This document shows, one piece after another, positions 20,760 to 32,949 of a DNA stretch of 64,000 nucleotides. The position numbers and the translations under genes are program-made. Position 1 is the first letter of the stretch. Every line of letters starts with the position of its first letter. Origin of the DNA: Periplaneta americana (lineage: Eukaryota; Arthropoda; Insecta; Blattodea; Blattidae). The notes beneath the pieces were generated by a model. It did no database searches. It was not told the origin of the DNA and saw nothing but the letters and a program-made list of their open reading frames with translations. The stretch lies in the NCBI RefSeq assembly GCF_040183065.1, contig NC_091126.1:138731204-138795203 (forward strand), written 5' to 3'.

Positions 20760-22070
20760 GTTATACGTACTTTACTTCGTTTCCCAACAATTCAATTTCT
20801 TGTCGTATTATCGATACTCTTGCTTTTTATTGAATTTAACGTAGAATGCATTCTGTAATTTATTACACATCCGAAAAATATTGTAAAATTCAATTTTAAT
20901 CTAAAAATACAAATGTATAATCACCAATAACTAAGGTAGGCCTACTTCTGTTGTAAATTGTTATATTATTTGACTGATCTATGTAATTAATTATGTTCAA
21001 ATTAAAAAAGGAAAGTTATTCACATAATACAATCCAGCAAAAAATGATATTTTTACTTACGAAAACGACTATTTCACTTTAATATAGATGCTGAAAATTA
21101 TTCTTAGTTACTTATGATTTGTCTCTAACCTTCTAAAATAACGAAAATTAATTAAGGGTGTTCACTCGTGTGTACAACGGTCTCATTTTAAGTGTTTAGG
21201 CCTACACCAGAGCGACGGTATTTTGAAAGGAGCTAAATGTTTCACACAATAGTGTTACTGTATAGTTGCAACTGACTCAGCTTTTCTTAATTATTTTCCA
21301 ATAGAAGCGAGCAAAAAAAAAGTTAAAGTGACACGCTATCGCCTACAAAAGCAAATGTTTACAAAACATTGCCTATTTTGTTTTGTTTCCGACATGATTC
21401 AGAGTTACCTTAAATTGAAAGGACAATTCATAATATAATTGAGTCCTGAAGTAAATTTTTGAAGGATTTCTTCAGCTGAAAACAAACATGCAGCAAATTA
21501 ATTATTATTTCGAAGAAAAATAAGTTATTTTTCTTCCACCACTTCTGTAATACCCAATGGTTGGCCCTACATGATTTTCATAATATAATAGGTGGGGATA
21601 GGTCTAATTTGCACGCTTTCAAAATTCAATTAGGCATTGTAGGGGAATATTGCATGAATGTTGTGACTAGACGAATTAATTACTCCTACAGCATTCAGCG
21701 TTATTTTATAACTCAATCTGAACGTCAAGTTTATCTATGGAAAATATAAGGTTTTAGGACAACGAAATACCTACATGGAGACTACATACTTTTTGAATAC
21801 CTTTCCATGCATATTCTACTGGCACATTATATTGTATCATCGACTTTCTTCTAAAATTTCATTCAGTGAAGTTTTTCCCGGATGCTTAAATCTCTGTTTA
21901 TTTTTGAAAAGCGTCTGTTGATAACACCTGTTAAAGGTTAAGTATATTTTTATACTTAACAATTGCATAACATATGTTATAACGGGAATAAAATGACTAA
22001 GACGTTATTTTGCTCTCCTGTATAGTATTCTCAAACGCAGTTGCGGGGTTTTAGAAGCAATCCAACGATG
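20760..22070. other. No recognised gene
   Basis: AT-rich. Contains TAGGCCTA octamers at 20937 and 21197, a 62-codon frame at 21561-21749 without motifs, and a small AAGTATA...TATACTT palindrome near 21940-21958. Confidence 0.4.
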
Positions 22071-22076
22071 CACATA

Positions 22077-22203
22077 CAGAGTTTTCCGTTAAGAACGCAA
22101 TGGAATTCGAGTTACTGGTGAAAAGGAACCGCGCTATAACATGCGAAGACTGTGTACATGTACTGAATGCGGAGTACAGTCGCGTTCTTAACGAAAGCCT
22201 CTG
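22077..22203. mobile_element. Short MITE, TA-flanked
   Basis: CAGAGTTTTCCGTTAAGAACGC on the left pairs with GCGTTCTTAACGAAAGCCTCTG on the right, and TA is present outside both ends. It is 127 bp, non-coding. A TA duplication fits Tc1/mariner-type mobilisation. Confidence 0.7.
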
Positions 22204-22599
22204 TATATACATATATAGGCTATGTGTACATATTTCAACTACACAATTTCCGGGTGAAGATATTCGTAAATACAAAACATGAACTAAATCAGTGAAAAAG
22301 TTCGTAAAAAAATTGTCGTACTCAGGCTGTATGATGATGTTTTTGTCAATGAGACATCGAAATTCGTATTCCTTCGAAAGTTACAAAATCGAATTACCTC
22401 AGTACTTATTAAGTTATATTTAGTTTCACACTTGACGAAATAAGAAATGAAGAAAAGCACGTTATTAATTTTATTTATTGGGCTTTACAATGTTTAGAAA
22501 CTCATCGCCTTACCCAAATAAAACTATAAACAAACAAAAACACAATTAGTTACATACTTTAGGCCTACTTCCGATTGCCGAAAACTACTTTATCAGATT

Positions 22600-23100
22600 C
22601 AGTGACTGTTCTTGTAAATGTCCTTCTTTCATCACCTCTAAATTTTCCTTCTTCTATATTATTCGTAATCGCCCTCCCTTTTTCCTTGATGAGATCCATT
22701 TAAAATGCAATTTTGGGGAGAGCGTTTTCATTAATTCTCATCAAATATCCATACCATAATAATTGCCTCGGTGAAATATATTCCAAAGTACCATTTCAAC
22801 CCATATTTCCAGTTTTACTATCTCATTTCTAACCTCTTCTCTCCAAGAAATGGAATCAGAAAGTGGATAATATTTTTTTTTTCACAAAGCCTTTGTTTAT
22901 GAATATTATTATTTAAGTTCCTCGATGTTCATTCTACATTCGTTCCACTTGCCAAGCCACCTACGCCTAAGATATTTAACATGTCTTACCAAATCCAATC
23001 CTTGCAATATATGTAAAATATTGTTAATCTCTAAATTAGACATAATTCTCCATACAATCTCCCTATGTACAGCTCGATTCAGCGTTAATGGTTCCTGTCC
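22600..23100 (-). pseudogene. LINE H C-terminal remnant
   Basis: The minus strand reads GLDLVRHVKYLRRRWLGKWN with VWRIMSNLEINNIL (22920-23080), then LLWYGYLMRINENALPKIAF (22690-22780). These match the C-terminal tail of LINE polyproteins (generic pattern LRWxGHxxRMxENRLPKK). A poly-T run and shifts separate the parts. Catalytic domains are absent. The segment order is scrambled relative to the usual arrangement, so two fragments may be joined. Confidence 0.65.
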
Positions 23101-24465
23101 TTGGTTGTTTGGCTAGTTAGCGAGCTGTGTGTTGCGTCATAACAAAGAAATTTAATCACATATGTACATAGGAGGGGAAGAGGAAAGAGAAAGAATGAAA
23201 ATAATATCTATGCTCGATTCTGAGGGACACTCATGTAAATAAAATATAAATCATCATGACATTGTTTAGTCAACAGGCGTAGTGGTTAGTAACGGGACTG
23301 TGGAAGAATATTGTGTTTTAAGACGGAGTGCACCGCGACATGATAAGAAGGAAGTGTTAGGTGTTATGACTGCGCGGCCTGATCTGTATGACACATCCCG
23401 CCAGTAGTGATGAGTAACTCGCTCTTATATCTACTTAATTTGTGCAGCGGCCAAAATCCCTAAATCAAGCTGTGCTCGTATTTGACAATATTTGTGTAAT
23501 AATTTTCATTTCCAAATTTCAAAGATATTTTCATTCCCATTACATGCATATAATGTCTAAGTTTCTATAGCATATCATATTATGAGTATTATTACACGTT
23601 TATATAATATAAGACTTGAATAAATTTAGGTTTAACCCTTCAGGCCTGATGTAAATTGCAGTGTACAATGTTTCTTTTCTTTCTTTTTTTTTTTTTGGAA
23701 TGTCTTGGATACTTTTAAATAATTTGAAAAATTCAATGTGACAGAAATGGAGAATATTATTTTTGAAACATTTCTATACCTGAATTAAAAATAAAATTTA
23801 AAATTTTTGGGGCCCCAGGAATCAAAATTGTCCCCAAATTTTGCTTTTCTGTGAAGACTTGATTTGGGAATTTTGGATCCCAAGAATTATTATATGATCA
23901 GTTTTTTTTTTAATTTTGTTAATATAAATTCACGACTGAAGGAATTAAGGAATATATTTTTTTTTACTTCTTGCTACTAATCCATTATTTTATACTACTA
24001 TCCCTCTATTACTTATTCCGTATCCTAAATATATGAAAGTTATAATATTACCAACATTTTATTCCCAATATTTCGGCCTACATTTTGCGTCATATATCCA
24101 GTATCATTTGTGGTCATATCCAATAATTATTTGTTTAATCTTGATTAAAAGTTAATCCGATAATTTTCCTATTGCTTCTAAAGTAATTAACATTTGCTGG
24201 AAAGCTAATAATTGTACTATTACTATCACATTTATATCATCAGCATATGTACAATCTTGTTTAGACTTACGAAGTACATAGAATTCCCATGCAGACTGGT
24301 CCCAGATATAGATGAGGAGGCGAGACCTGGCACGTTTGCTGTGCGGCGAGAGGAGAAAAAATAAGCTATCATAAAGAGAGTTTGTTTCATGATGGTTAAG
24401 TTATACGAATCTATCGACACGGAAGTTCATCTCAGACTATAAAACCTATTTTCCCCTCTCCATAC
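23101..24465. other. No recognised gene
   Basis: AT-rich with several T runs. No coding family or structured repeat supported. Confidence 0.4.
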
Positions 24466-24471
24466 TCATTG

Positions 24472-24727
24472 GTGATAGGGTAAAGGTTGGTAATACTATG
24501 ATAGGATAATATTGTCATAGTTCTTTTTGAGAAATTATTACAATTTTACTGAGCGAGAGAAGGACTGGTTTTGTGGAGCAACTTGTCCAAGAATATTCTC
24601 TTAATACGGAGAAGCAAAAAACCGACCTTCCTCTCGCTCAGTAAAATTGTAATAAATTGTCAAAAAGAACTATCACAATATTACTCATATCACGATATTA
24701 CCAACCCATACCAACCCTATACCCACG
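24472..24727. mobile_element. MITE with ~80-100-bp inverted arms
   Basis: TTACAATTTTACTGAGCGAG and the adjoining ~60 bases on the left are repeated inverted on the right (CTCGCTCAGTAAAATTGTAA), and weaker pairing extends outward through GGTTGGTAATA. Loop about 75 bp. Non-coding. Target duplication not determined. Confidence 0.75.
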
Positions 24728-25475
24728 ACACATGATAAGATCACAGGACAGGTCTTGCCTCTACCAGAGTAGTAATGTTCCAAAAGCTGAATGACGATAG
24801 TGTGGACCGACAGTCCCGAGAAAGCTGAAGAGTAAAGGGTGGAGTGGGACCAGTCAGCATAGGAAAGCGTCTATGGATCTGCGATCATTCGCCCCCCCCC
24901 CAACAGATTTTGTTAGGTAGAGTTTGGAGTGAGAACGGCCTGCATAGGAAATCTCTGTCTTCTGCATTTCAATTCAAGGGGACACTATGGAGTTTCCTAT
25001 TAGGCCAATTTTAATAATATATTCAGGGGACGTTTAGAGTTCACTGAGAAGCTATAGTATCAAGTTTCGAGCTTGTGTTTCGATTTTTTTTAATTTGAAT
25101 TTTAAGGCTGAAATCTTCATTTCTTTTAGAAAATAATTACTGAAATTTCTTTCCTCTTGCTTTGTAAATTAAAGTAAAGAATTGCAGGTGCTCATTTTCT
25201 TCTCATGCCGAGTTGCATCGTAGATACTTAAGTTTGAACTCTGATACTTTTATATTTACTTCAGTTTTAAATTTAAAAAAAAAATGAGAAAGCTTATATA
25301 AATTGTAACGACACCTAAAATCATTAGCACATACAACATACACTGTAAAATTTTTAGGAATATTGAGTGATACATACCGCAAGAATCAATTGACAAATTT
25401 GTTTAAAATTTGAAGGCGATTGAGTTTAAAGTTCATAATACGTATGCACGTGAAAGTAGTAGGCATACAAAGAAC
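24728..25475. other. No recognised gene
   Basis: Contains a run of ten C at about 24893 and repeated short GGAAA(G/T)C(G/T)TCT phrases. Nothing codes. Confidence 0.4.
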
Positions 25476-25478
25476 CTC

Positions 25479-25735
25479 AAGGCCACCGGGTGGCTAAGTC
25501 GGTTAAGGCACTTGCCTGCCGGTCTAAAGTTGCGTTCGGGCGCGGGTTCGATCCCCGTCTGGGCTGATTACCCGGTTAGGTTTTTCCGATGTTTTTCCAA
25601 CCGTAAAGTGAATGCCAGGTAATCTATGGCGAATCTCGACCCCATCTCGTCAAATACCATCTCGCTATCACCAATCTCATCGACGCTAAATAACCTCGTA
25701 GTTGATACAGCATCGTTAAATAATCGACTAAAAAG
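25479..25735 (+). mobile_element. SINE family S1, best-preserved copy
   Basis: Head GGCCACCGGGTGGCTAAGTC, A box TGGCTAAGTCGGTTAAGGC, B box GGGTTCGATCCCC, long spacing as in a class II tRNA, then CCGGTTAGGTTTTTCCGATG, ATGCCAGGTAATCTATGGCG, and the tail GACGCTAAATAACC and GATACAGCATCGTTAAATAA with a short A-rich end. Confidence 0.9.
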
Positions 25736-25739
25736 AACC

Positions 25740-26487
25740 TAAATTTTTACAGATTAAGACTCGAATTCAGGGAATCCTTTCATAGGGCACTCCAACAGAG
25801 GACATGTGAAAGTCGCCAAATCTAAAATTATAAACGCCAAAAATTCAACTTGAACTCCAGAATGTCCACTTAATTTCTTTAAAAACCAATAAAATTTAAT
25901 TAAATAACACTGCAGATAAGTCATATCCCTGTTTTAATTCTGTTCGTAGGTTACACTAAATAACTTGCTTATCATTCTTCCTAAAATTCCATTTGCATTG
26001 CTGTATATTAGTCACACGTGTGATGTCAACTCAGTGGACAGTTGGAGAATCTGAACAGTCATGGAAGTTCACATGCTTTTTACCTCCTCATTTGGTTGGT
26101 TTGTAGGGGGTGGGAACGGACTAAGCGTGTATACATTCACTAAATATCCATTGCGCTGGCTGTCCAAGTCTAACAAACTTCTTCTATAAGATTCGACAGT
26201 TGTATCCAATCAAAAGTGTCAAAATCCTGTCTGAAATCAAATAATAAAATACCGTGGGAATTGTTCAATTCAAATCATTATCCATTAACTGTCACATGAC
26301 AAAAATCTGATTTATTAACAGCCCCTTCAGTTTCAGTATATAATATTTTATCTTTATTACCTAATACCGTATAATATGACGTTTTAATTACATTTTAGCC
26401 ACCAACTATTATATTATTCAATTATTAGCTTTCAAACACATACACTCCAAACTTAAAATTAATATTAATTATGTAAATAATTTATTC
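25740..26487. other. No recognised gene
   Basis: AT-rich, only short frames without motifs. Confidence 0.4.
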
Positions 26488-26495
26488 CGTTAGAG

Positions 26496-27904
26496 CAGGG
26501 ATGCCAAAACCCTGCACATTGAGCACATGTTTCTGTGCGATGTGCAGTTCCTATTCCCCTACCTGGAGGGAGTGAATCGGCTTGGAGGGGAACGCGACAG
26601 GGCTGTACATTACCTGCAGTAGCGGAACAGCTTTGGTTTCAGTAACACAGATCAGTACGGGTGCTCATTGAGCTGTGATTGTGAATGCGTTATGGAAAAT
26701 AAAGTGAGGAGTCCACAGATATAAAGAAGAAGAGAAATCACGAATTATATAACGTAATAAATGTTTTCCTCAGCCAACAGTAATTATTTTAAAATGAAAG
26801 GCTTTCATCATCTCTTGTTGACCTAACAGTGACGTGATAATTTAAATAATATTACTAAAGTTCTCATAATATGATATTCGCCAGCTCTTATTTCTTAATC
26901 AGTACTCTTACGGCAAGACAAACGTGACAATAACGTTGTTTTGGAGTCTGTACTAACACAGCCATCAATGGTTAGACGACTTACAACTTTTATTTGATAA
27001 GCTGATAAGTGATGAGAATATTGAGTGAGGAATGCATGTGGAGTTATTGAGGTTGTAAGGGAACGAAGAAAGCAACTATTTGTAAGGCGGAAAAATTTTC
27101 TGGAAAAATATATAATGGCGAATTTTCCATCTCCCGTTACAAAATTATGTTAGTATACTTACGTTAATAAATCTTTAAACGTAACATAAAGAAAATGTCC
27201 TCGCTTCACAGCTTGTGAACTATACTTTAAACTCATTTGAGTAACGCTCCCAACTAGCTGATACTTGCTCTCAACGTTTTCCAAATAAACTTTGTGTAAA
27301 TTTAAATTTAAGCATAATTTATCCAATTTATTAATAGTAATGTGAATTTATATTAACATACAGCAAGGAAATTCTTCCAGTGTAAAAGCCTCAGAATGTC
27401 CTATAGTAATGCATTTAATTGGGAGTAAAATATTTTGTTTAACATTTATGCACCAACAGTCCCAATAATGCTTGACGAACCATGAAAGAGTATTACTTTG
27501 AAATAATCAGTACCTACTTCGTAAAATTAAATACTGTGTTCGCTTTTTGTTGTTTCGAAATTACTGCAATTTTTATATTTTCTTCAAATACTGTATACAA
27601 ATCATGTAAATATATAATTCTTTACAAACGACTTCTTTGTGAATTATAACTGAGTAAATCTATTGTTTCTTGTGTTACAATTGTCAAATATAGACACTGA
27701 AAATATTTTCTTTTTGTCATTATGCTAAGTGTGTATACAATGTCCAAATGTCAATTTAATTGAACACTAGAAGTGCAGAATAGCTTCTTGTATATCCCTC
27801 CGGCTAAGAACTAGTAAGAGCAACACGTGAATGACGCAATCTGCACAGACCGGCATTCCGCGTACATACACTGCACATTCAGTGTCTGATTTCTGGCATG
27901 CCTG
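26496..27904. mobile_element. Non-autonomous hAT-like DNA transposon
   Basis: The termini CAGGGATGCCAAAA and, inverted, CAGGCATGCCAGAA follow the CAGGG-type hAT consensus. The flanks CGTTAGAG (26488-26495) and CGTTACAG (27905-27912) form an 8-bp target duplication with one difference, as hAT elements make. Subterminal TGCACATT(G/C)AG(C/T)(A/G) is shared by both ends. The 1409-bp interior has no long frame and no recognisable hAT transposase. Confidence 0.8.
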
Positions 27905-28312
27905 CGTTACAGAAACAAGGGTTGCTCAGTTAAGTAGCTCTTGAAGTTCTTAAAATGTCCACAAATTTTCAATATTAGGTCCACTTGCAGCGCGACAAGC
28001 ACCAAATCGACATTCCATCATATTCATCATGTCAGCAAAGGTGTCAGGCTTCTCAACCTGAAATAGGTGGCCGCATTGTTACTCGTAAAGTCTGTTGGCA
28101 TACATCAAGAGAATACAAGAGATAGTAACTAGGGCAAGTTGCATGAGTTCAATATTCTTGTGAAAACTATTGCAGAAGTAGTTGGTAAAGTTCTAGTGCT
28201 ACTAGCTGTGATAGAATACTGGGATGGAACTTCTGGATAGTTTTAAAACAGTTGTCTAACGACTCCGTCAACTGCAAAGTTATTTAGCATCGATGGAACT
28301 AGAGATAAGTTG

Positions 28313-28440
28313 TTATGTTATTTAACGACGCTATATCAACTATTACTTTATTTAGAACCGACGAATTTCGCGATAACGAGATGGTAATGGGTATCCTCAC
28401 CGATCGCCGAATTTGAATTGCACATCACTGTTTTGTTGTT
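28313..28440 (-). mobile_element. SINE S1 3' fragment (in unit 1)
   Basis: TTATTTAACGACGCTATATC is the reverse of the shared S1/S2 tail. It is followed by CGATAACGAGATGGTAATGG, a degenerate SINE middle. It is present at the same place in unit 2, so this SINE is older than the duplication. Confidence 0.7.
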
Positions 28441-28525
28441 GGCTTGGCGGCACTGTTGTTACCTGTTCTCTTGTCTATTTTTGTTGCTGTTAGTTGTTGT
28501 GGGGGCTATACAATGTAACAACGAG

Positions 28526-28665
28526 CTTTCATTATTAAAATTCATCACAAGCTTGGGGAGTGTTACACAGAGACTATTCAAAATCATTGTGTGATTCCCG
28601 GCCGTGATGCAGCTAATGAGACAATTGTCCACAGGCTGATCAAGAAATTTAAGCAAACGGTCCGA
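28526..28665 (+). pseudogene. Transposase HTH (DUF4817-like) remnant, unit 1
   Basis: The plus strand reads KIHHKLGECYTETIQNHC, IPGRDAANET and VHRLIKKFKQT. This resembles the DUF4817-type N-terminal helix-turn-helix found in several insect transposase families. No catalytic domain follows, and the frame breaks soon after. Function is lost. Confidence 0.55.
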
Positions 28666-29314
28666 TTGCAAACATTACAATACCGAGTTTTCTCGTTCCA
28701 GCTGGTCTCTTCAGAACATAGGGATTGTGCTTTAGAGTTTTAATCTGAGTCCAATAAAATCCATACTTCATCGTTCATAACAGTGGAACATTACGAGAAA
28801 TTCCTTGCAACGAATCCTCGCGAAGGTTCTCCACATCCATTCGTACAAAATTCAGTTAACTATTCTGTTTTTCTTTTAGTCAATATGATCCAAAAACGAA
28901 TATATCGTTTCATTACTATGCTCAGTTAAGTAGCTCTTGAAGTTCTTAAAATGTCCATTCATTTTCAATATTAGGTCCATTTGCAGCGCGAGAAGCACCA
29001 AATCGATATTCCATCTTATTCATCATGTCAGCAAAGGTGTCAGGCTTCTCAACCTGAAATAAGTGGCCGCATTGTTACTCGTAAAGTCTGTTGCCATACA
29101 TCAATAGAATACAAGAGATAGTAACTAGGGCAAACTGCACGAGTTCAATATTCTTGTGTAAACTATTGCAGAAGTAGTTGGTAAAGTTCCAGTGCTACTA
29201 GCTGTGATAGAATACTTGAATGACACTTCTGGATAGTTTTAAAGCAGTATTGCTTAACGACTCCGCCAACTGCAAAGTTATTTAGCATCGAAGGAACTGG
29301 AGGTAAGTTGTTAT

Positions 29315-29442
29315 GTTATTTAACGACGCTATATCAACTATTAATTTATTTAGAACCGACGAATTTCGCGATAACGAGATGGTAATGGGTCTCCTCACCG
29401 ATCGCCGAATTTGAATTGCACATCAGTGTTTTGTTGTTGGCT
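29315..29442 (-). mobile_element. SINE S1 3' fragment (in unit 2)
   Basis: Same fragment and same position as in unit 1, confirming that it was duplicated together with its surroundings. Confidence 0.7.
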
Positions 29443-29525
29443 TGGCGGCACTGTTGTTACCTGTTCTCTTGTCTATTTTTGATGCAGTTAGTTGTTATGA
29501 GGGCTACATGTACAATGTAACAACG

Positions 29526-29669
29526 AGATTTCATTGTTAAAATTCATCACAAGCTTGGGGAGTGTTACACAGAGACTATTCAAAATCATCGTCTGATTCC
29601 CGGCCGTGATGATGCAGCTAATGAGACAACTGTCCACAGGCTGATCAAGAAATTTAAGCAAACGGTCCG
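29526..29669 (+). pseudogene. Transposase HTH (DUF4817-like) remnant, unit 2
   Basis: Reads FIVKIHHKLGECYTETIQNH, IPGRDDAANETTVHRLIKKF. Frame and length match unit 1 except for one extra Asp codon. No downstream domain is preserved. Confidence 0.55.
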
Positions 29670-29929
29670 ATTGCAAACATTACAACACCGAGTTTTCTCG
29701 TTCCAGCCGGTCTCTTCAGAACATAGGGATTGTGCTTTAGAGTTTTAATCTGAATCCAATAAAATCCATACTTCATCGTTCATAACAGTGGATCATTACG
29801 AGAAGTTCCTTGCAACGAATTCTCGCGAAGGTTCTCCACATCCAGTCCTACAAAATTCAGTTAACTATTCTGTTTTTATTTTAGTCAATATGATCCAAAA
29901 ACAAATATAACGTTTGATTACTATTTTAT

Positions 29930-30650
29930 ATTTAATTGCAGGCCTAGGAGTTCAAAATTTCATGACGTTGCTTTTCCACATATTCTACTTCTCATAAAAC
30001 TTCAACAATGAAAAATAAGTCATTTTTCTTTTTGTTTTTCATATATTTACACTTGTTGCAGTTACTTTCCTTGGGTTGTAATGACCCGGTTGCTTATTTA
30101 TTTCTATTCCATCTTCCTTTCCTTCATTTTCACATGTCGCTGTTACGGAAGAACAATCACGCAACTGCAAAATTGGAATGAATAATTTAAAAATACCTAC
30201 CTGACAAGTAACCAAAAATTATATGTATTTTGCTTCATTTCGATTGTCATTATTTATTTATTTATTATAACTAAATAAGATTCTGTTTTTTGCTTCTCCT
30301 GAAAATCATTCTAATTTGCACTTACGTCGTTGTTCCTCAGGAACAGCTATAACATGTAACGAAATCCTAGCGCAAGTCACTATACGCAACAATGCATTTT
30401 GCTGCTTACTTACGCAAAAATGCACTTCGCAGCTTGCTTATTTATTGAAGATATGAATAACGAATAGCACGGAACTAGTTACGCTTCACTGACTATTCGG
30501 TGAAGGCGCCAATTTAGTAACATACTGTGATGCGTTGCTATCGTGTGTTGAAGATATACAGTAAATAGCGAACTGTAGAGAGCGTGTTACATTTCGTTGA
30601 GTGTTCGGTGAAGTCGCCAGTTTAATTATTGTGGTGATTGTGACGTGTGG
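29930..30650. other. Interval upstream of the piggyBac relic
   Basis: AT-rich at first. 30485-30625 contains a twofold repeat of TTCGGTGAAG(G/T)CGCCA, about 105 bp apart, just before the transposase ATG. It could be the old 5' region of the piggyBac element. Terminal repeats and TTAA borders were not located. Confidence 0.4.
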
Positions 30651-30861
30651 CTATAATGACAAAACGGTATCTCTCTCAGAATGTATTGGAAACAAAAGCT
30701 AATACATCTGACAGCGTGAAGGATATTTCAGGAGATGAAAATCACACAACTGATGACAGCACTCATCCTACGTCAAGATCGGAAAAAGATACTTTGGACG
30801 ACGAAGTTATAGGTGACAATATGCAGACTGTGGAACGAGTTCAATGGAAAGAAAAGAACAC

Positions 30862-31436
30862 CATCCTCTATTCCTTCGTACCTGTCGTCTCGCTTCACTT
30901 ACCTTTCTTCCCACCATAATCTGAACACACGCTCTCGTCATGAAACAATACTAACAATACCATCCCATCGCACCTCCTCATACTCATCCTCTTTCACAAT
31001 AGCCCTGCCAAGACTCTGGAATTCGCTACCTGCTAGCATCAGGGACTGTCGAAATAAAATTGAATTCAAACGAAAACTTACTAGACACTTGGTCAGTAAT
31101 TGATTACTTGTAAATAGTTTCTTTAATCTATCACAAAATATTTCAATATTCAGTAATTTCATCACTATAAAATTTTGTTATTCTAGATTTATAAATATAA
31201 AATATTCGTTGTTTCTCTATGAAAAATTATCTAGCTTTAATTATTCAGGTAATCTTTTCGTACTTTGATTTTATTCTAATTGTAAATTTAATACTAATTG
31301 TAATGTTATTTGTAATTGTAATTGTAAATCTAATACTAATTGTAATTTTATTGTTGATATTGTAGTTGGAATCTCCTGGTAGAGGGGCAGAGAAGGCCTG
31401 ACGGCCTTATCTCTACCAGGTTAAATAAATAAATAC
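30862..31436 (+). mobile_element. LINE E 3' end inserted in the piggyBac relic
   Basis: Coding remnant RLWNSLPASIRDCRNKIEF, the usual C-terminal end of Jockey/CR1-type LINE proteins, ending at 31103. The 3' UTR finishes with a hairpin AGAAGGCCTGACGGCCTTAT at 31391-31410, then CCAGGTTAAATAAATAAATA. The same 3' end occurs in reverse at 62616-62925. 5'-truncated. A clean target duplication was not found. Confidence 0.75.
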
Positions 31437-31700
31437 TACTAATACTACTAACATCAACTGGAGTTCAATACACTTTCTACAACGCGGAAGAACATCCAGT
31501 GCAAACATAATGAAACAAACTTCTGGTCCAATCAGATATGCTGTCTCCAGAGTAAATTACATAAAATCTTCATTTCGTGCAATTATGAACAATACCCTTT
31601 GCAGTATTGTGATGAAATTGACTAATATTGAGGTCCAAAGAGTGTACACTGACAAATGGCAAGATATAAACGATATTACATTAGAAGTATACATTGGTCT

Positions 31701-31713
31701 GCTATTGCTGGCT
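31701..31713. repeat. Target-site duplication, left copy
   Basis: GCTATTGCTGGCT corresponds to GCTATTACTGGCT at 33128-33140. The two flank a 1.4 kb insertion inside the piggyBac coding sequence, and the protein reads LLLLA on one side and LLLAGV on the other. Confidence 0.8.
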
Positions 31714-32084
31714 TCTTCTTCTTCTTCTTCTTCTTCTTCTTCTCTGGCTCTACAGCCGTGTTCCAGCCTTGACCGCCCCAACGATGCTTCTCCATAGCCT
31801 TTGATTTACCATCTTTGTTTTCCATCCTCCAACACCTGCTGCTATTACATCCTCCTCTACTTCATCCAGCCTTCTTAACTGAGGTCTCCATAATAATTAA
31901 TCCGTCCTGCTTCCATTTGTTGAGGTTTCATAACATTTAAGTTTTGACAGGATGGGGTTTTCAGCCGCACGCCCACCCTTAACCTGGAGGACCAGGTTCC
32001 ATATTTATAACCCCTGGGGCAGGGTGATCCGGCTATACCCCCAGGCACTGGGTACCCATTTTAGTTGCCTTCTACGACCGGTAT

Positions 32085-32235
32085 GGCATAGTTGCGCCCA
32101 GCGGTCAATTGGGAGGCCTAGGCGTGGCATAGTTGCGCCCCGAAGAAATTAGGTAGTAGAATGACCAGGCATAGTTGCGCCTCGAAGAAATCAGGTAGAA
32201 GAATGGACATGGCATAGTTGCGCCCCGATGGGCAT
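32085..32235 (+). repeat. GGCATAGTTGCGCC minisatellite, forward block
   Basis: Four copies of GGCATAGTTGCGCC(C/T) at uneven spacing, the later ones separated by about 44 bp containing GAAGAAAT(C/T)AGGTAGAAGAATG. A block of the same core in opposite orientation lies at 32950-33080. Confidence 0.75.
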
Positions 32236-32399
32236 AGTACACACAAAAGTGATTGTCGTAAAATAAATAAATTACTTTAAAATAATATAGTTGTAGCTGC
32301 ATTGAAATCAGGTAGGCCTAGCATATGATCAATTTTACTATTTAAAATAACACTTTTTTATCAATCACACACAATAAATGAACGCATTTTTCGTTTGCT

Positions 32400-32462
32400 C
32401 TACCTCCATGCTCCCCAAGTGCCTTCATGGCATGTTACGGGGATACCTTTACCTTTTTACAC
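32400..32462 (-). mobile_element. SINE S4 3' end fragment
   Basis: CTCCCCAAGTGCCTTCATGG, CATGTTACGGGGATACC and TTTACCTTTTT match the 3' 60 bp of the SINE at 45756-46052, here in the same minus-strand sense as R1 at 2790-2865. Confidence 0.65.
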
Positions 32463-32664
32463 CGATATCTTAACCCTACGGTACAGCGTTTCGAAAATCG
32501 AAACTTAGAACCATTGCGAATTATTAACTCTTTACCCTTTTCACTAAACTTAATATTCATTTTAAATTAAACTCACTATACGCCACAGACGGTGTGAAAA
32601 TCACTAATAAATTGTCAAGACTGCTTAGACCCCATATTCCAACGGCTCACTCATTTGAATATGT

Positions 32665-32880
32665 CAGTTAGTAAAGCAATGCCAACTTCATGGTGTTCAT
32701 TTTCACGGTAGGCTATCGATAATCACTGCATGAACAGTAGAAAAACAGTTAATAAAGTACTGCCAATTTCACGATGTTCGTTTTTACGCTAGGCTATCGA
32801 TAATCGCTGCATGAACAGTAGAAAAATAGTTAATAAAGTACTGCCAACCTTCATGGCGTTTATTTTAATAAATATTAAAT
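32665..32880 (+). repeat. 81-bp tandem repeat, ~2.6 units
   Basis: GGCTATCGATAATC(A/G)CTGCATG begins at 32711 and 32792. TAAAG(C/T)A(A/C)TGCCAA starts occur at about 32672, 32755 and 32836. Units differ by a few substitutions. Confidence 0.75.
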
Positions 32881-32949
32881 CGAATAAGAAATCAATAAGG
32901 TTGGTTCAATACGAGGCTCGAGTTTCCGTAGTGCCTTTTTCTCTACCTA

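Larger units (their letters stand above)
27923..28918 (+). repeat. 1-kb tandem duplication, unit 1
   Basis: Starts TGCTCAGTTAAGTAGCTC and is followed without a gap by a second copy at 28919. The repeat distance is 996 bp. The units differ by scattered substitutions and small indels (about 95% identity by eye). Each holds a decayed SINE S1 tail in reverse and an HTH-like coding remnant. Confidence 0.9.
28919..29926 (+). repeat. 1-kb tandem duplication, unit 2
   Basis: Repeats 27923-28918 from TGCTCAGTTAAGTAGCTC to CAATATGATCCAAAAAC. It has an extra ATG in the HTH remnant (GATGATGCA against GATGCA). No unit 3 is seen after ~29930. Confidence 0.9.

Noticed and set aside
31557..31781. 74-codon minus frame with poly-Glu
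   Set aside because: The (TTC)n tail read in antisense across the piggyBac-insert junction.
32085..32235. CRISPR-like array (repeat plus spacer pattern)
   Set aside because: Spacers are themselves related to each other and uneven, the context is eukaryotic transposon DNA, and there are no cas genes.
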